NCBI GenBank assembly: GCA_008729055.1
Contig: SDUX01000002.1
Location: forward strand, 4,119,874-4,183,873
DNA: 64,000 nucleotides
Direction of reading: 5' to 3'
From: Pyropia haitanensis
Lineage: Eukaryota; Rhodophyta; Bangiophyceae; Bangiales; Bangiaceae
How positions within the stretch are numbered: the stretch's first letter is position 1; every line of letters begins with the position of its first letter. Shown piece by piece: positions 32,502-43,120 of this stretch. The notes below the pieces were generated by a model. It was not told the DNA's origin, made no database searches, and was given only the letters and a program-made list of their open reading frames with translations. The position numbers and the translations under genes are program-made.

Positions 32502-34184
32502 ATGGTGCCTGGGGGGATCGCGCAGAGCCTTTGTCGATTTCCTCTCCCTCGTATTGCACGGCTGCGGGTGCGGGTCATCGCTATCGCCGCTGTTGCCGTC
32601 ACTGTCGCCGTTGCCAGTGGCGTACCGAGTCCGGCCGACGGGGTGACTCCCCCAGCCCGCCCCACGTTTATCGACGTCACAGCCGACGCGAACTTGTCGT
32701 CCTTCCCCTCGCTCAAATATGGCGGACCTGTTGTGGCGGACCTGGACGCTGACGGCACTTATGACCTGGTGTTGAGCAACCACATGTATTCGCGTGCGCT
32801 CGTCTACTGGGGCGTACCCGGCACAACGCGCTACACGGGGGGGGAGTCGCTGCTGCCCATCCGGGGGGACGTGCACGGCATCACGGCGGGCGACCTGGGC
32901 GGTGGTGGGGGTGGCGGCGGGCGTCGCCGCAAGCACATTATGGTGAGCATGGGCGGCAGCGGTCGGGCGGGCCCCCCCTGGGGCACCAGCCCTCGTGCGC
33001 CCTTGCTGTACGAGGTCCGCGCCGACCGGTCGTGGGTGGACGTGACACGGCGGCGGGGGCTGTCGTCCGCGCGTCAGCGCGGCCGTGCCGTACGGTTGGT
33101 CGACCTCACGGGCAATGGGCGGCTCGACGCGGTGCTCTTTGGGAGCGCTGTGCTGGTGGACTGGGACAAGAGCCCTCGCCAAAAGGTGTTCCTCGATGGG
33201 AAGCGTACCGGCGGCCCGGGCCGGATGTTTCAGCCGCAGAGGCCGAGCGGCATCGGGGACGACCGCGGCGAGGGGGTCTTCCTCGTGGACCTCAACGGGG
33301 ACGGTGTCATGGATGCCTTTACCTTTTCAAAGCACCCTGCCGTCTACATTGGTGTCGGGGACGGGACCTTTTCCGACGCCTCTGCGTCATGGCTGGCCGA
33401 CCTCTCCGACCGCCTGTGGGTCGGCACCCCCCGGTGGGCGCCCCTCACGTCAGTGGCAGCACTCGACTACAACGCCGACGGCCGACCAGACCTGTACGTC
33501 ACCGTCAATGGCAGCCGGGACGTGCTGCTGCGCAACACCGGCTCCCAGTTGTTAGATGCCTCCGCGGGTGCCGGCTTGGCACCCGCCCCTGGCGCGCCGC
33601 CAACCACCCTGCACGTGGCCGTCACCGTCGGGGACGTGAACAACGATGGCCACGAGGACCTCATCCCGTTCTCCCATGCCTCCGCGTCCGTTGCGGTGTT
33701 CCTCAATCGCGGGGATGGCACGTTTGCCCGCACCATTGCGCGGGGGATGGCCAACAACGCGCGGTTTGGGCGCGGCGATGGCGGCCAGGCCTACGACGCT
33801 GACGGCGACGGCCGCGTGGACGTGTTGCTGTCGCAGGGCGACCGCGGCGGCCCCATTCACAGCATCTACCGCCTCTTCCGCAACGTCACGCCGTGGGGGA
33901 CGGGCGCGGGTAAGGCGGGGCGGTGGCTGGCGGTTGCGGTTGGCCGGTCGCCGCGGGGCGGCTCGGCGACGGGCGCAAAAGTGACGGTCACGACTCCCGG
34001 CGGCGGCCGCCGGCTGGTGCGGTGGGTTGGCGGCGCGGGCGACGTCTTCTCCCAGTCGCTCCTCGACACGGTGCACGTGGGCGTTGCGGCGGCAGCTAAG
34101 GTGAACGTGCAGGTGGTGTGGTCAGACGGGGGGTCGGCGCGCCGGTGGGGGGTCGCCACCAACCGCCGCGTCGCCCTGCCGTGA
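32502..34184 (+). CDS. secreted FG-GAP/VCBS beta-propeller protein with ASPIC/UnbV C-terminal domain
   Basis: The ATG at 32502 (CACCATGG context) gives 560 residues beginning with a basic segment and a hydrophobic stretch (about residues 21-38, IAIAAVAVTVAVASG) that acts as signal peptide or anchor. The body contains repeated calcium-binding loops of VCBS/FG-GAP repeats: DLDADGTYDL, DLTGNGRLDAV, DLNGDGVMDAF, DYNADGRPDL, DVNNDGHEDL and DADGDGRVDVL, spaced as in a multi-bladed beta-propeller. The last about 90 residues match the ASPIC/UnbV domain (GSATGAKVTV, VGGAGDVFSQS, VQVVWSDGG) seen in CRTAC1-like proteins. Such proteins are extracellular or lumenal and are thought to bind partners or matrix; no enzymatic residue is apparent. 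A Gly-rich insert near residue 130 precedes RRRKH. The single-exon structure is complete. Confidence 0.92.
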   Translation: MVPGGIAQSLCRFPLPRIARLRVRVIAIAAVAVTVAVASGVPSPADGVTPPARPTFIDVTADANLSSFPSLKYGGPVVADLDADGTYDLVLSNHMYSRALVYWGVPGTTRYTGGESLLPIRGDVHGITAGDLGGGGGGGGRRRKHIMVSMGGSGRAGPPWGTSPRAPLLYEVRADRSWVDVTRRRGLSSARQRGRAVRLVDLTGNGRLDAVLFGSAVLVDWDKSPRQKVFLDGKRTGGPGRMFQPQRPSGIGDDRGEGVFLVDLNGDGVMDAFTFSKHPAVYIGVGDGTFSDASASWLADLSDRLWVGTPRWAPLTSVAALDYNADGRPDLYVTVNGSRDVLLRNTGSQLLDASAGAGLAPAPGAPPTTLHVAVTVGDVNNDGHEDLIPFSHASASVAVFLNRGDGTFARTIARGMANNARFGRGDGGQAYDADGDGRVDVLLSQGDRGGPIHSIYRLFRNVTPWGTGAGKAGRWLAVAVGRSPRGGSATGAKVTVTTPGGGRRLVRWVGGAGDVFSQSLLDTVHVGVAAAAKVNVQVVWSDGGSARRWGVATNRRVALP

Positions 34185-34751
34185 GGGAGAGGGGTGTGGA
34201 GCGCCGCACGCGCACGGGATTCGTCTTGGGATAGACGGCAGTTGGGGCGGCGCTTCCATGACTTATCCTGGCGTGCCCGTTTTGCGTGTTGTTGAGGTGC
34301 CGCCCGCGTGGGCGCTGCCGTTCCAGCGCAGCAAGACTGTTGTGACTGTTCCCTCTCGGCCGGTGCGTCGATCGTCGAGGAGCCGGGCTTTGTAAAATTC
34401 CGTTTTGCAATTGAGACTTGATGAGCTGAGCCCACGAATACTGTAGCATTTGTGCGAGTGGAAGCTCGTCCTGCGGCTGTTCGCAAGCGCAACGCAGCGC
34501 AGTGCGAGTACGTGTTCACTTCGCCTCGTGTTGCCAGCGCGAGTGCGCACCCTCTCGCGGAGATGGACAGGCTGGTCGCGCAGAGGTCTCGGCCTTGTCA
34601 CTGTGACCCGCTGCGGTGACTGGAAGCCCGGCTCCTCTTTGCCTACCGAGGTTTCCGTTCCCCGTCTCCACCCCGCGCCTGCTGTTTTTCTTCCGGCAAG
34701 CACTGGAAGTGGCGGTGCGCCAGCGACACTCGCTCGCCTCACCCCCGGCGC
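34185..34751. other. intergenic region before the acyl-CoA dehydrogenase
   Basis: Near-normal composition with an AT-richer centre (34380-34450, including GTAAAATTCCGTTTTGC), probably the dehydrogenase promoter and 5' UTR. No gene is seen. Confidence 0.45.
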
Positions 34752-36525
34752 ATGGCGACGGCGCTGGCGTTGCGCGGCAGCGGCCTCTTCCCTGTCGTGC
34801 GGCATGGGGCGTTTCGCCCGACGCAATGGTCCGCTGTGATGGGTGCGTCGGCGGCCGCCCTGGCGCGGTCGGCGTCGTCGTGCTCAGCCCCGAGGCCCGT
34901 CCATGGCGTTCGCAGCCTTGCAGGCGGGGCAGCGGTGGTGGCGCCCGCCCAGGTTCCCACCCTGGCGGCCACCCGGTGTTCAAGGGATCCCCAGGTCGAC
35001 GTTACCGCTGCCGCCAGAGCTGCCTCGGCGGCGCGTCGGTCAACGTCGACGGGCGCGCCGCCCCCCACCCCAAAGGAGGTGGTCCCTGGCCCCGCAACGG
35101 CGCTGACTGAGGAGGAGGCGCTGCTGCAGGATATGGTGGCCAAGTTTGCCGCCCGCCACGTGGCCCCCCTGGTGGCCTCCATGGACGCCAAGGCGGAGTT
35201 GGAGCCCGCCCTGCTGGCGCAGCTGTTCGAGGCGGGCCTGATGGGCGTGGAGGTGCCCACCGCCCACGGCGGCGGCGGCATGTCCTTCACCTCGGCCATC
35301 ATTGTTATTGAGGAGCTGGCCAAGGTGGACCCCGCCGTCTCGGCGGTCGTCGATATCCACAACACGCTCCTGTGCAACGCGGTTCGGCGGCACGGCACGG
35401 ACGCGCAGGCGGCCGAGTGGCTGCCGCGCTTGGCCACCTCCTCCCTCGGCGCGTTTTGCTTGAGCGAGGCGGCCTCGGGCTCTGACGCGTTTGCGCTCAA
35501 GACGCGGGCGGTGCGCGATGGCGACGACTGGGTCCTCAGCGGCACCAAGGCGTGGATTAGCAACGCCAAGGAGGCGGACATCTTTTTGGTGTTTGCCAAT
35601 GCAGACCCCGCGGCGGGTCACCGTGGCATCACGGCCTTTCTCGTGGACCGCGCCGCCGCGGGGGGCGGCCTGGTAGTTGGCAAAAAGGAGGACAAGCTGG
35701 GCATCCGCGCCAGCTCGTGCTGCGAGCTGACCCTCGACGGCCTCCGCGTGCCTGCCGGAAACGTGCTCGGCCCGGTCGGGCAGGGCTACAAGATTGCCAT
35801 TGGGGGTCTCAACGAGGGCCGCGTCGGCATTGGTGCGCAGCTGGTGGGTCTAGCGCAGGGCGCGATGGACGTGGCGCTCCCGTACGCGGCGCAGCGGCAG
35901 CAGTTTGGCCGGCCCGTGTCGGACAACCAAGGTATGCAGTTCCAGTTTGCGCAGGCCGCCACGGAGCTCGCCGCCGCCCGCGCGCTGGTGTACAACGCCG
36001 CCCGGCTGGTCGACGCGGGCCAGCCCGTCGTGGCGGACGCCGCGTTTGCCAAGCTGTACGCCTCCCAGGTGGCGGACCGGGTCGCGGCGGCGGGCGTCAA
36101 TTGGGCGGGGGGCGTTGGGTACATGCGCGACTTCCCAGCGGAGAAGTTCTTCCGCGACGCGAAGATCGGGCAGATTTACGAGGTGCGTTTGTGTGTGTCC
36201 TGTTTTGCGGCCTCCTTGTGCGGTGTCAGGTGGCTTTCTTGCGCTCCTACGTTTTGCATGACCTTGGCTGTCCGAAGGAATCTGTCGTCGCGCGTCTTCC
36301 CGTTTTTTTTTAAATGGTTGCAAGCCACGCTCGCAGTGCTAACTTCCCCTCCTTGCTGGCTCTTTCCTTCGACTGCTTTGTCCAGCTGCTTTCTCCTACG
36401 GCGTCCTCCCACTGCTGTCTTTTTCCTCCCATTGCTATCACGCCTCCTTCTCTGTTGTCCAGGGCACGACGAACATGCACCTGGCAACGATCGCAAAGCT
36501 GCTTGCCGACAAGTACAAGGCGTGA
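34752..36525 (+). CDS. ACADSB: short/branched-chain acyl-CoA dehydrogenase, mitochondrial (2 exons)
   Basis: Exon 1 (34752-36182) and exon 2 (36463-36525) join in phase 0 across a 280-nt GTGCGT...TCCAG intron and give 497 residues. The first about 110 are Ala/Arg/Ser-rich with few acids, as in a mitochondrial presequence. The catalytic domain starts near LTEEEALLQDMVAKF. Diagnostic stretches are FCLSEAASGSDAFALKTRA (FAD and substrate contact), WISNAKEADIFLVFANADP, NKLG-like DKLGIRASSCCELT, GLNEGRVGIGAQLVGLAQG and FFRDAKIGQIYE|GTTNMHLATIAK. The Glu of QIYEG is the catalytic base and is the last codon of exon 1. The enzyme oxidises 2-methyl-branched or short acyl-CoA with FAD, passing electrons to ETF, in isoleucine or fatty-acid breakdown. 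Similarity is highest to ACADSB. If the intron were retained, the frame would read on through it to 36593 and lose the true C-terminus. Confidence 0.95.
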
Positions 36526-37203
36526 TGGAACGGCCGGGAGGGGGGGACAGGGGGTCATTCCGCCTGCAATGGACTCACCCGGTGCGGCGGTGACTGCACA
36601 GCTCAGCGTTGACGTCATCTGTGGTCGGTGGCGGCAGTGGGGTCAGCCTTGGCGGTTTGACGGACCGCCAGCGTCGACGACTGGAATCATCGCCCGCACG
36701 TGACCGTCTTGGTTGTGCGCCTCCAGTGGGAGCGTGTGGGGTGCATCGGTCTTGGCTGACATGTTGAGGTCGCACAGTGCCTCGTACGGTCGGATGATAT
36801 CTCGCACTGTCTCGCCGTAGGTGACTCACCGCTGAGCGGTCATCCGCTCTGATGTGTGGGTAAAACGGCATGGTCAGCACCACGTCGTGAAACCGTTTGT
36901 GGGTAAACCCGCCCTTCTCTAGTACGTGGCGCCCTCTGTACTTGTAGCGGCCGCAGGCGGCGAAGACAAAGGCAGTGCAATCGATTGGTTGAAAAAAGAG
37001 TGACAGCGAGGGGGTGCTCGCCACGCCCCGCTAAACAAAAAAAAACAACGCCCTAACCGTGTGCGGAGCGCACAGGCACAGGTGCTGGTGGAGGCAGCGG
37101 TCGGCCGCCGGCCGCCTCTTTGTTGGTGTCAGACCCACACAGTCGCTGACGTTGTGCGTGTACTGGTCGTGACCTGCCGTGTCGCCGAGGGTCCACCCGC
37201 CGC
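36526..37203. other. convergent intergenic region
   Basis: This lies between the 3' ends of the acyl-CoA dehydrogenase and the protease homologue. Composition is near normal, with an A run (AAACAAAAAAAAACAACG) at about 37034-37051. Frames are short and without domains. Confidence 0.45.
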
Positions 37204-38175
37204 CTACTTCATCGCCGACGCGATCCAGTCCTTGTAAAAGGCCACCTTGGTGCCCACGTTCGGGAGCCCCTGCGGGCACACCTGCGTGCGCGTGCCAACC
37301 CAGTAGGACGCGACGGCGTAGAGGGTGTACTCCTTGACCTTGACGCCGTTGACCCACGCGTCGTCGGCGCGGAACATGCCGCCGCCAACGTCGCGCTCGC
37401 ACAGCGCGCCCGCCCAGTGGCTCTCGTAGTTGGTGCACACCTGCGCGGCCTCAATGATCGGCAGGGCGCTGCCGTCAGACAGGCGGATGGTGTCCATGAT
37501 GTCGCGGCACTTGCCCCACGGCCGCAGCGGCTGGTAGCCCCGCTTCAGCTGCAGGCTCCCCGCCGTCGCGGCCGCCTTGTCCGTCGCGCCAAAGCCCGTG
37601 ACGTAAAAGCCGTGCGGGTTGTCAAAGGTGGTGTCCATCTTGACGGGCACGACGCCCGCGGCGAGCATCTCCGCCTCGGGCTTGGCGACCAGCGTCAGCA
37701 CCGCAATGTCGTTGAGGTCGCCCGCGGCAACGTAGCCGGGGTGGGCGGTCACCTTGACCACCCGGTACTCGAGGCCACCAAACAGCGCCGTGCCGCCAAC
37801 GCGGACCACGTCGCCCGCGAGCGCGTGGCACCCCGCGCGCGTGAGCACGTGGCTCGGCGACACGAGGCTGCCGCCGCAGTAAAAGCCCGCGCCGTCGGGG
37901 GTAAAGAGCCGCGCCATAAACTGCTCGCCCGTCTCGGGGTCCCGCGCCGACACGGTGCGGCCGCCGACGATGCGGCCGCGGCGGCCGCCCCGCGTCGACG
38001 GCCGCGCGCGCGACGGCTTGGCGGCGGGGGGGGGGGTCGCCGCCAGGGGGGCCCCCCGCCCGCCGCTGTGGATGGTCAGGCCGTCCGCCGCGGCGGCCGC
38101 GTGCGCGGCACCGGCGGCGGTGGCGACCGCGACGGCGGCGAGGGCGGCGACCGCCAGCTTGCGGAGGGTGGCCAT
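37204..38175 (-). CDS. secreted trypsin-fold serine protease homologue, predicted inactive
   Basis: The ATG at 38175 gives 323 residues; an upstream in-frame GTG at 38223 is not a credible eukaryotic start. Residues 1-30 form a signal peptide (MATLRKL then an Ala-rich core). A basic linker leads to RIVGG (68-72), the canonical zymogen cleavage and new N-terminus of S1A proteases. CGGSLVSPSHVLT (100-112), NDIAVL (155-160), GFGATD and CERDVGGGMF (259-268) align with the S1A fold. Two of the three catalytic residues are replaced: the AAHC motif reads RAGC, so His57 is Gly115, and GDSGGP reads RDVGGG, so Ser195 is Val263; Asp102 is retained as Asp156. It should therefore be a pseudoprotease with a binding or regulatory role outside the cell. 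The frame is intact with no premature stop, so this is not obvious decay. Confidence 0.92.
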   Translation of the reverse strand: MATLRKLAVAALAAVAVATAAGAAHAAAAADGLTIHSGGRGAPLAATPPPAAKPSRARPSTRGGRRGRIVGGRTVSARDPETGEQFMARLFTPDGAGFYCGGSLVSPSHVLTRAGCHALAGDVVRVGGTALFGGLEYRVVKVTAHPGYVAAGDLNDIAVLTLVAKPEAEMLAAGVVPVKMDTTFDNPHGFYVTGFGATDKAAATAGSLQLKRGYQPLRPWGKCRDIMDTIRLSDGSALPIIEAAQVCTNYESHWAGALCERDVGGGMFRADDAWVNGVKVKEYTLYAVASYWVGTRTQVCPQGLPNVGTKVAFYKDWIASAMK

Positions 38176-39034
38176 GGCAGCGTCGACGGCGGGGAGGGGG
38201 AGGGAAAGAGCGGGAGCCGCCACAGCAGAGGGCGAGAAGGCCTGTCAGCTGGGGGGCGGTGGCTGCTGCGGGTGAGTGTGCGTGAGTGGTGATGGACAAA
38301 CGGGGGCGGCCAGAGAGCGGCGGGTCGGGTGCGCTCTTAAGCGCGCGCCCCCAGCCCGTCGCCGCCGCCGCCGCCGCCGCCACCGCCGCTGGTGCTCCGC
38401 CATCCCCCACACGCGGCAGAGTCGCCAGCGGGGCGCTCCGCCCACGGCGTCTGCGCTCCCCCCCCCCGCCCGTACCCCGGCCGCCTGCCACAACCACCCG
38501 CCCGCCCCCCCCCAACACGCTGTGCTGGGGCGGCCCCCCCCCCCCCCCCCCCCGCCATCCCACCCCCCCCCCCCCCGCCCCGGTGGCGCCCACGGCGGCG
38601 CCGTCGGCAGCGGCAACATGCGCGGCACGGCTCCCCCCCCAGGCCGGGTGGGGTGCTCCCCCCCCCCCCCCCCCAAGCCGCCGCTGCTGCCACCGCCGCC
38701 GCCGCCGCCGGCCCGCCACGACGCCAGCGGCAGCGGTGGTGGCGGCGGCGGTGGTGGCGGCGGCGGTGGCGGCGGCGGTGGCGGCGGGGGGGGGGTGACG
38801 ACAGCGGCGGTGGCAGCCGCCCCGCCGGCCGCCGCCGTCGTGGCGGCAACAGGCGGTGCAGCGCGCGGGTAGCGGGGCGGTCGGCACGGGCGGGGCGGGG
38901 GGCCACGGCGGGCGCCGCGTGCGGCGCCGCGCGGTCGGCAACAGGGCGGGCCGGCGGTCGGCAATGGGGGGGATGCAGAGCGGGGGGCAAGGGGGGGAGG
39001 GGGGGGGCATCGCGCCCCCGCGTGGCTGCCAACA

Positions 39035-39075
<41 letters not shown>

Positions 39076-40300
39076 TGCCGCTGCTGCCGCCGCGTGCCAC
39101 CGCGTGCGGCCGGCGCGTGCCACAGCCGCGGTGCGGGCAGAGGTCCGCACCGCCGCGGCGGCGACAGGGGCGGCCGGCGGGGCGGCGGTCGGCGGCGGCG
39201 GCGGCGTCGGCAGCGGCGCCGCCGCGGGCGCGCGGGCGGCGGTGGGGGCGGCGCGAGCGGGGTGTACGGCCGGCCCCGCGCGCGGCGTGCCGCAACCTCC
39301 CCGTTGCGGTGCGCGGCCACCGCGGCGGCCGCGGCGGGCCGGGCGTGGCGCGCCACTGGGGTGGCGCGGACAGGGGGGGGGCGGCGGGGCGGCAGCCAAG
39401 GTGCACGCCGCGGTGGCTCGCGGTGGCAGCTAGTCCTCGGGGGGGCAGGGGGGGGGGGGGGTGGGGGGGTACCGCGGGGGGTCGCGACGCTCGCCGCCGC
39501 CGCCGCCGGACGGCAACGGCTGGCACCCCCCCCCCCCCCCCCCCCCCCCCGCCCCCCTCTGGTGTTGGTACGGGATGGGGGGAGGGGGGCGGCGGCGGGG
39601 AACCGCGCTGCGGCCGGCGGCCGGCGCGGCAAGGGCAAGGCGCTGCTGGCGGCGGCCGCGTCGCGGTGTGTGGGGCGGTCGCGGCGGGGCGGCGCGGTGG
39701 CAACAGGGGTCGTTGCCGCTGACGTGCGGCGCGGGCGCCACTCTCCGCGCGCCCGCGAGGGGGGGGGGGGGGGGCGCCGCGACGGCCGCGGCGCACGGAC
39801 AGAGGGGACCGCGGCGCACGGTCTGCAGAGGGGACCGCGGCGCTGGCACCGGTGTCCTCGCGCGCGGCCGGGCCCGTGGGCGGATCCGCCTGGCCTGCCG
39901 CCGCCGTCAGCGGCCGACGGCCTGGCCGCCAGCTGGCCGCCGCCGCGGCCGACCGCCGGCCGCCGCCGACGGCGCCGGCGGGCCCGCGCCAATGGCAGCG
40001 GCGCGCGGCGGCCGCCCGCGCGGCGGCGCACGCCGCGGCGCCTCCCCACCACGCCGCCCCGCAGAGGCGCTGGCGACAGCGGCGGCGGCGGCCGCCGCCG
40101 CCGCCGCCGGGCCTCGCCACGCCGCCCATCCCCAGCCGCCGCGCGGCGCCGCGCGGTGGCCGCGGCGGCCGCGGCCGCGTCGGCCGGCCGCGGCGGCGGG
40201 CGGCCGCGCGTGGGCGGGCCACGCCCGCGCGCCCGCGCCGCGTGCTCCGCGCCGCCGCGGGAGGGCGGCGACGCCGCCACCGGGGCACGACCCGCGCCGC
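38176..40300. repeat. low-complexity GC tract upstream of the protease homologue
   Basis: Positions 38176-38480 would include the protease-homologue promoter. The rest has poly-C runs (38538-38554, 39530-39550), GGC/GGT triplet runs (38730-38790) and CCG triplets (39040-39075). A minus-strand frame of over 1,100 codons crosses it but encodes only Arg/Ala/Pro/Gly-rich sequence and is judged compositional. Confidence 0.6.
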
Positions 40301-42794
40301 CGCTGGCAGCGACGACCGGGTGGCACGGCAGCCCGCACCTACCGACGACGCGCGCGCCGCGGCGACACTGCTCGTCCGCGCGCTGCGGCGGGTGTCACGC
40401 CGGCGGCAGACGAGGAACCGCCAGCGTCCCGCACGGACGGCGACGCCCGACCACCCCGCCTCCCCGCACGCACGCCGACGCGGACAACGCCGTCCGCTGC
40501 CCGACAAGGATCCCGGCGGCAAGCCCAAACTCCGCGCCCACGCCAGCAGTGGCCCGCCGCCGCCGACGGCGGCAAGCGCCGCCCACTCGCAAAACAGCGG
40601 CCGGCCGCGGAAAAACGCCAGCACCCGCCCGACGGTAAGCCGGTAGCACGCGCCGCGCCGCTGCTGCCGCCAGCGGCCGCTCGTGGCCGACGCCGACAGC
40701 AAGCGCCATCCCCCCCCGGCCACGCCAGCACGCGCTCGCCGTCCACGCCGGCAGCGAGCGCAAGCCCCATGCGGAACAGCGCCACCGCGCCGCGGAAGAG
40801 CGGCGGCGACCCTCTGCCAACGCCGGTGGCGAACGCCAACCCCACGACAAGCAGCGCCACCGTCAAACCACCCCTCAGCAGCGCCCACCGCCCGCCAACG
40901 CCGACGCCAAGTGCAACCCACCAGCCAACGCAGGCAGCTGGCAACCGCCAACGACCGCGGCGGGCGTCACTGCATGCCACCGCCAAGAGCGGCCCGCCGC
41001 CAACAGCGGCACCAAGCGCCCGCCACCCCTCCCCGCCAACGCCAGCAGCTACCCGCCGTCAAAATTCACGGCAAGCGCCACCCCCCCGGCAACGCCAGCA
41101 CCCGTCCGCCGCCAATGCCGGCGATGAGCGCCACTCCACGCCAAACAGCGGCCGCCCATTGACAACGCCAGAAGCTGCCAAATGGTAAGCCCGCAGCGAG
41201 CGCTACCCCACTGCCAACGCCGGCAGCAGCCTGCCACCAAAGCCGAAGCCGGGAGCCGCCCCTCCTGCACCGCCAGCTGCCGCCCGCCGTCACCGCTCGC
41301 GGCGAGCGCCACACACCCGCCAAATGGCAGCCGCTGGGCGCCCACACCGACGGCAAGCGCCACCCCCCCACCAACACAGCAGCTGCCGATCGTCGTTGAC
41401 GCGAGCGGCAAGGATCACCCCCTCGCCAACGCCAGCAGCCGCCCGCCGCCAATGTTGGCAACGAGCATCACTCCCAAGCCAAACAGGGGCCTCCCGCAGA
41501 CCACGCCAGCACCTTCCCGACGGCAAAGCCAGCGTCGAGCGCTACCCCGCCAAACAGCATCAGCCAGGCGCCAACGACCCAAATATCTACCCCCCCGTCA
41601 ACGCCAGCAGCTGCCTGCCGCGAACAATGACGGCAAGTGCAACCCCCCTGAAAAGTTGCCAGCAGCCGCCCGTCGCCAGAGCCGGCGGCGTGAACCACAC
41701 CGACGCCAACACCAGCACATGGCGATCGTCAGAGCAGCGGCGACTGCTAGCTCCACCCCGAACAGCGCCACTCCGACACCAAACCGCGGCCGCCCACCGT
41801 CGCAGCCGGCGGCGAGCCACCTTGCCGCTGAGCAGTGGTCACCCTCCGCCATGGCCAGCGGAAACAGCGAGCACCACCCAAACAGCGCCAATCCGACGCC
41901 ACACCGCGGCCACCCGCGGACGACACCGATGCCAAGCCCCAGCCTCATGCAAGCTCCAGCAGCCGCGCGTTGCCGACGCCGGCGGCAGCTGCCACACCAG
42001 CAGCCGCTCGCCGTCAACGCCGGCGGAAAGAGCCACCGCCGCGCAAGCGCCAGCAGCCGCCCGCCGCCAACACCGGCGGTGAGCGCGGCCAACCTGCCAA
42101 GCAGCAGCCACCAGAGGCCAACAGTGACGGTAAACGCCACGGCAAGCAGCCGCGCGCCGCCAATGCAGGCGGGAAGAGGTGCTCCCCAGCCAACGCCAGC
42201 AGCCGCCTACTGCTAACGCCGGCGGCAAGTACAACCCACCCGCCAAACAGGGGCCGCCCACTGGCAACGCCAGTACGCGCCCAACGACAGACTCGGCGGC
42301 AATCGCCACCTTCCCGCCAACGCCAACAGCCGCCCGACAGAAAAAGCCGGCGGCGAGCGCCACCACCCAGCCAGCGCCAGGAGTAGACTGCCACCAATGC
42401 CACCGAGAAACGCCCCTTCGCCGCAAACACCGGCAACCGCCGGACGCCAACAGCGACGCTGAACGCAATCCCCCAGCCAGCGCCGGCAGCCGCCCGCGAC
42501 CCACAGCAACGCCAAGCGCCACTCCCCCTTCAGCAACAATGGTCGTCCGACGCCAACGCCCACAGCGAGCGCCGCACATCCGCGAATCAGCAGCCGCTAC
42601 GCGCCAACATTGACGCCAAGAGCCATCCTCCAGCCGATCCCGGCAACCGCCTGCCGCCAATGCCGGCCGCGAGCGTCACTCCCACGCATACCAGTGGCCG
42701 CGAGCCGACAATGGCTGCTGTCAACAGCCGAACGCAAGCACCACCGCCAGCGCCAGCAGCCGCCCGCTGCCAATGCCGCATGCAAACGCCGCCA

Positions 42795-43120
42795 ATCCCC
42801 CAAACAGCAGCCGGCTGGAGCCAACGGCCACGGCAAGAGCCACCCGCCACAATTGCCAGCAGCCGCCCGCCACCAAAATCGACGCCAACGTCCACCCCCC
42901 AGCCAGCGCTCACAGCCGCCCGCCGCCAACGTCTGCGGCGAGCGTCACCTCAACGCCAGAAGGCCGCCGCACGCCAAGAACAGCAGCAGCAGCGCCACGG
43001 CAAAGCCTGCGACGAGTGCCACCCCCGACCAATGCCTGCAGACGTCCGCCACCGGCACGGACGCATAGCGGCACACCACAGCGATCCCGAGCAGCGGCCG
43101 GCAGCCAATGCCGGCGGCGA
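42795..43120 (+). repeat. duplicated block inside the 53-bp array, copy 1
   Basis: About 320 bp, including CCAACGGCCACGGCAAGAGC at 42821, recurs at about 46736-47062 with very few changes, an offset of 3,941-3,942 bp. The match is far closer than between neighbouring units, so this is a recent duplication or gene-conversion tract within the satellite. Confidence 0.8.

Noticed and set aside
37622..40951. Minus-strand frame of 1,109 codons
   Set aside because: Its C-terminal part overlaps the protease homologue in a wrong frame, and the rest is low-complexity upstream sequence.
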